A stretch of DNA of 34,412 nt from Clostridiales bacterium UBA7573 (GTDB taxonomy: Bacteria; Bacillota; Clostridia; Oscillospirales; CAG-272). The stretch spans positions 3,455 to 37,866 of the forward strand of contig DLLB01000053.1 in assembly GCA_002477905.1 (NCBI GenBank), in the 5' to 3' direction. The notes below the pieces were generated by a model, which was not told where the DNA came from, made no database searches, and saw nothing but the letters and a program-made list of their open reading frames with translations. The stretch's first letter is position 1. Every line of letters begins with the position of its first letter. The position numbers and the translations under genes are program-made. Below, one piece after another: positions 33,752 through 34,412 of the stretch.

Positions 33752-33800
33752 GTGTCCCCATTAGGGATTATAAAAAAATCAATTAATTTAATGGGGACAC
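33752..33800. repeat. 12-bp perfect inverted repeat, possible mobile-element remnant
   Basis: GTGTCCCCATTA (33752-33763) and TAATGGGGACAC (33789-33800) flank a 25-base AT-rich centre. It sits exactly where GH116 homology ends and base composition changes. Such ends resemble small palindromic elements or insertion-sequence borders, but no transposase is present. Confidence 0.6.
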
Positions 33801-33812
33801 CTGCAAGTGGCG

Positions 33813-33845
33813 AAAGACTCGAAGTTTCATAACTTCGAGTCTTTT
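33813..33845. terminator. Strong hairpin with flanking A/T runs
   Basis: A stem AAAGACTCGAAGTT (33813-33826) with its complement (33831-33844) and a 4-base loop, then TTTT. It looks like an intrinsic terminator that would insulate the incoming restriction gene from the decayed GH116 transcript. Confidence 0.8.
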
Positions 33846-33870
33846 GTTATGCTAAATAGCGCCGCAAAAG

Positions 33871-33888
33871 GAAATTTAATTAAATTTC
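33871..33888. repeat. 18-bp palindrome upstream of the S-subunit gene
   Basis: GAAATTTAATTAAATTTC is a perfect palindrome 23 bp upstream of the -35 box. AAATTTCAAAA-type repeats follow twice more (to 33959). It may be an operator for restriction-modification control, or simply AT-rich sequence. Confidence 0.4.
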
Positions 33889-33910
33889 AAAATTTCAAAA
33901 TCAAAAACGC

Positions 33911-33939
33911 TTGACAAATCAATTTTCTTGTGATATGAT
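33911..33939 (+). promoter_or_regulatory. Sigma-A promoter of the S-subunit gene
   Basis: TTGACA (33911-33916), 17 bp, TATGAT (33934-33939), about 33 nt before the start codon. The -35 is perfect. Confidence 0.85.
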
Positions 33940-33972
33940 ATTTATGTAAATTTCAAAAAGGACGTGTGTCAA

Positions 33973-34412
33973 GTGAAACTACAATCTCTCGCAAACATAA
34001 TACAAGGCAATATTCCGACACGAATAGAAGTTACCACAGGTCAATCCATTGAAACGATTACAATGCAAGAACTTAACTACATTGCTAACGTTTCGGACGA
34101 TTTGCCCATTGCAAAATATATAACCGTTCAAGGCGATAAAATCGGTACTTACTCTTTAACAAAAGAATACGACGTAGTTGTCGGATTGAGTTCGGGCAAA
34201 GCAATCGTGATTGAAAGCAATCGTGCAGACAAACTCATTCTTTCAAATCTTGCTATTATACGGATAAATGATATGTCGGAAGTTGACCCCTACTATTTAT
34301 GTTGGTTTATCAACAATAATACAGCGGCACTTAAACAATTAAAAAAGTTAAAACAAGCCACAACCGCCGTATCTATTATTCCGTTAAGTATGCTGAAAAG
34401 TTTTGAAGTAAC
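33973..34412 (+). CDS. Restriction-modification specificity (S) subunit-like protein, partial
   Basis: The visible 146 residues begin MKLQSLANIIQGNIPTRIEV and run off the right edge. The pattern KYITVQGDKIGTYSLTKEYD, VVVGLSSGKAIVIES, LSNLAIIRINDMSEVDPYYL, CWFINNN and SIIPLSMLKSFEV matches a target-recognition domain of type I S subunits, where residues after AIIRI introduce the conserved helix. S subunits choose the DNA site for methylation and cleavage. GTG 33973 is taken as start, 10 nt after AAAGGA; an in-frame GTG at 33964 is too close to that site. The codon use is AT-rich, unlike all genes to the left, which supports recent acquisition. The HsdM and HsdR partners are not in view. Confidence 0.72.
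   Translation, partial: MKLQSLANIIQGNIPTRIEVTTGQSIETITMQELNYIANVSDDLPIAKYITVQGDKIGTYSLTKEYDVVVGLSSGKAIVIESNRADKLILSNLAIIRINDMSEVDPYYLCWFINNNTAALKQLKKLKQATTAVSIIPLSMLKSFEV

Noticed and set aside
1..34412. tRNA, rRNA, CRISPR arrays, prophage genes
   Set aside because: None was recognised on reading both strands; the only repeats found are those listed.

Overview
The window looks like chromosomal DNA of an anaerobic member of the Clostridia (Bacillota), probably from a gut or similar polysaccharide-rich habitat. The evidence is strong AGGAGG-type ribosome binding sites, sigma-A promoters with 17-bp spacers, an ECF-type vitamin transporter, a SCIFF peptide with its radical-SAM maturase, lipoproteins with Thr/Pro linkers, and many sugar-directed genes. 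No rRNA, tRNA or CRISPR array was seen. Most of the window has balanced base composition. The last ~700 bases are clearly AT-rich and look acquired.

Region 1 (1-5831, minus strand) is a cobalamin-riboswitch-controlled operon: a DUF4430 lipoprotein with a duplicated 228-bp helical repeat, an exported prenyltransferase-type alpha-barrel protein with a C-terminal membrane anchor, a second DUF4430 protein, EcfT, and EcfA (cut by the window edge). The alpha-barrel and DUF4430 folds correspond to the two halves of animal transcobalamin/intrinsic factor. I therefore read the operon as a corrinoid-capture and ECF-uptake system. Region 2 (5839-6902, minus) pairs a small ferredoxin-thioredoxin-reductase-like protein with an AraC regulator. 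Region 3 (7060-15209, minus) holds two tandem exported metallophosphoesterase-family proteins, one of about 1,800 residues whose signal peptide appears to be split off by a single-base frameshift. They are transcribed away from an AraC-type gene (15438-16373, plus).

Region 4 (16430-19282, plus) is a trkA-trkH potassium uptake pair. It converges on region 5 (19351-22411, minus), a SCIFF peptide / SCIFF maturase / Orn-Lys-Arg-decarboxylase-family operon. Region 6 (22573-30577) has a GH27 alpha-galactosidase coupled to a tiny Cys-rich protein, two paralogous lipoproteins, a PHP-family phosphoesterase and a GH2 beta-galactosidase. Region 7 (30579-32827, minus) is a two-gene operon of a nucleoside hydrolase and an unusual PfkB sugar kinase fused to an AraC DNA-binding domain. 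Region 8 (32908-34412, plus) is a decayed GH116 glucosidase gene, then an AT-rich segment with inverted repeats and the start of a restriction-modification specificity subunit.

The strongest candidates for something under-described are the split transcobalamin-like uptake operon, the kinase-regulator fusion coupled to a nucleoside hydrolase, and the modular giant phosphoesterases.
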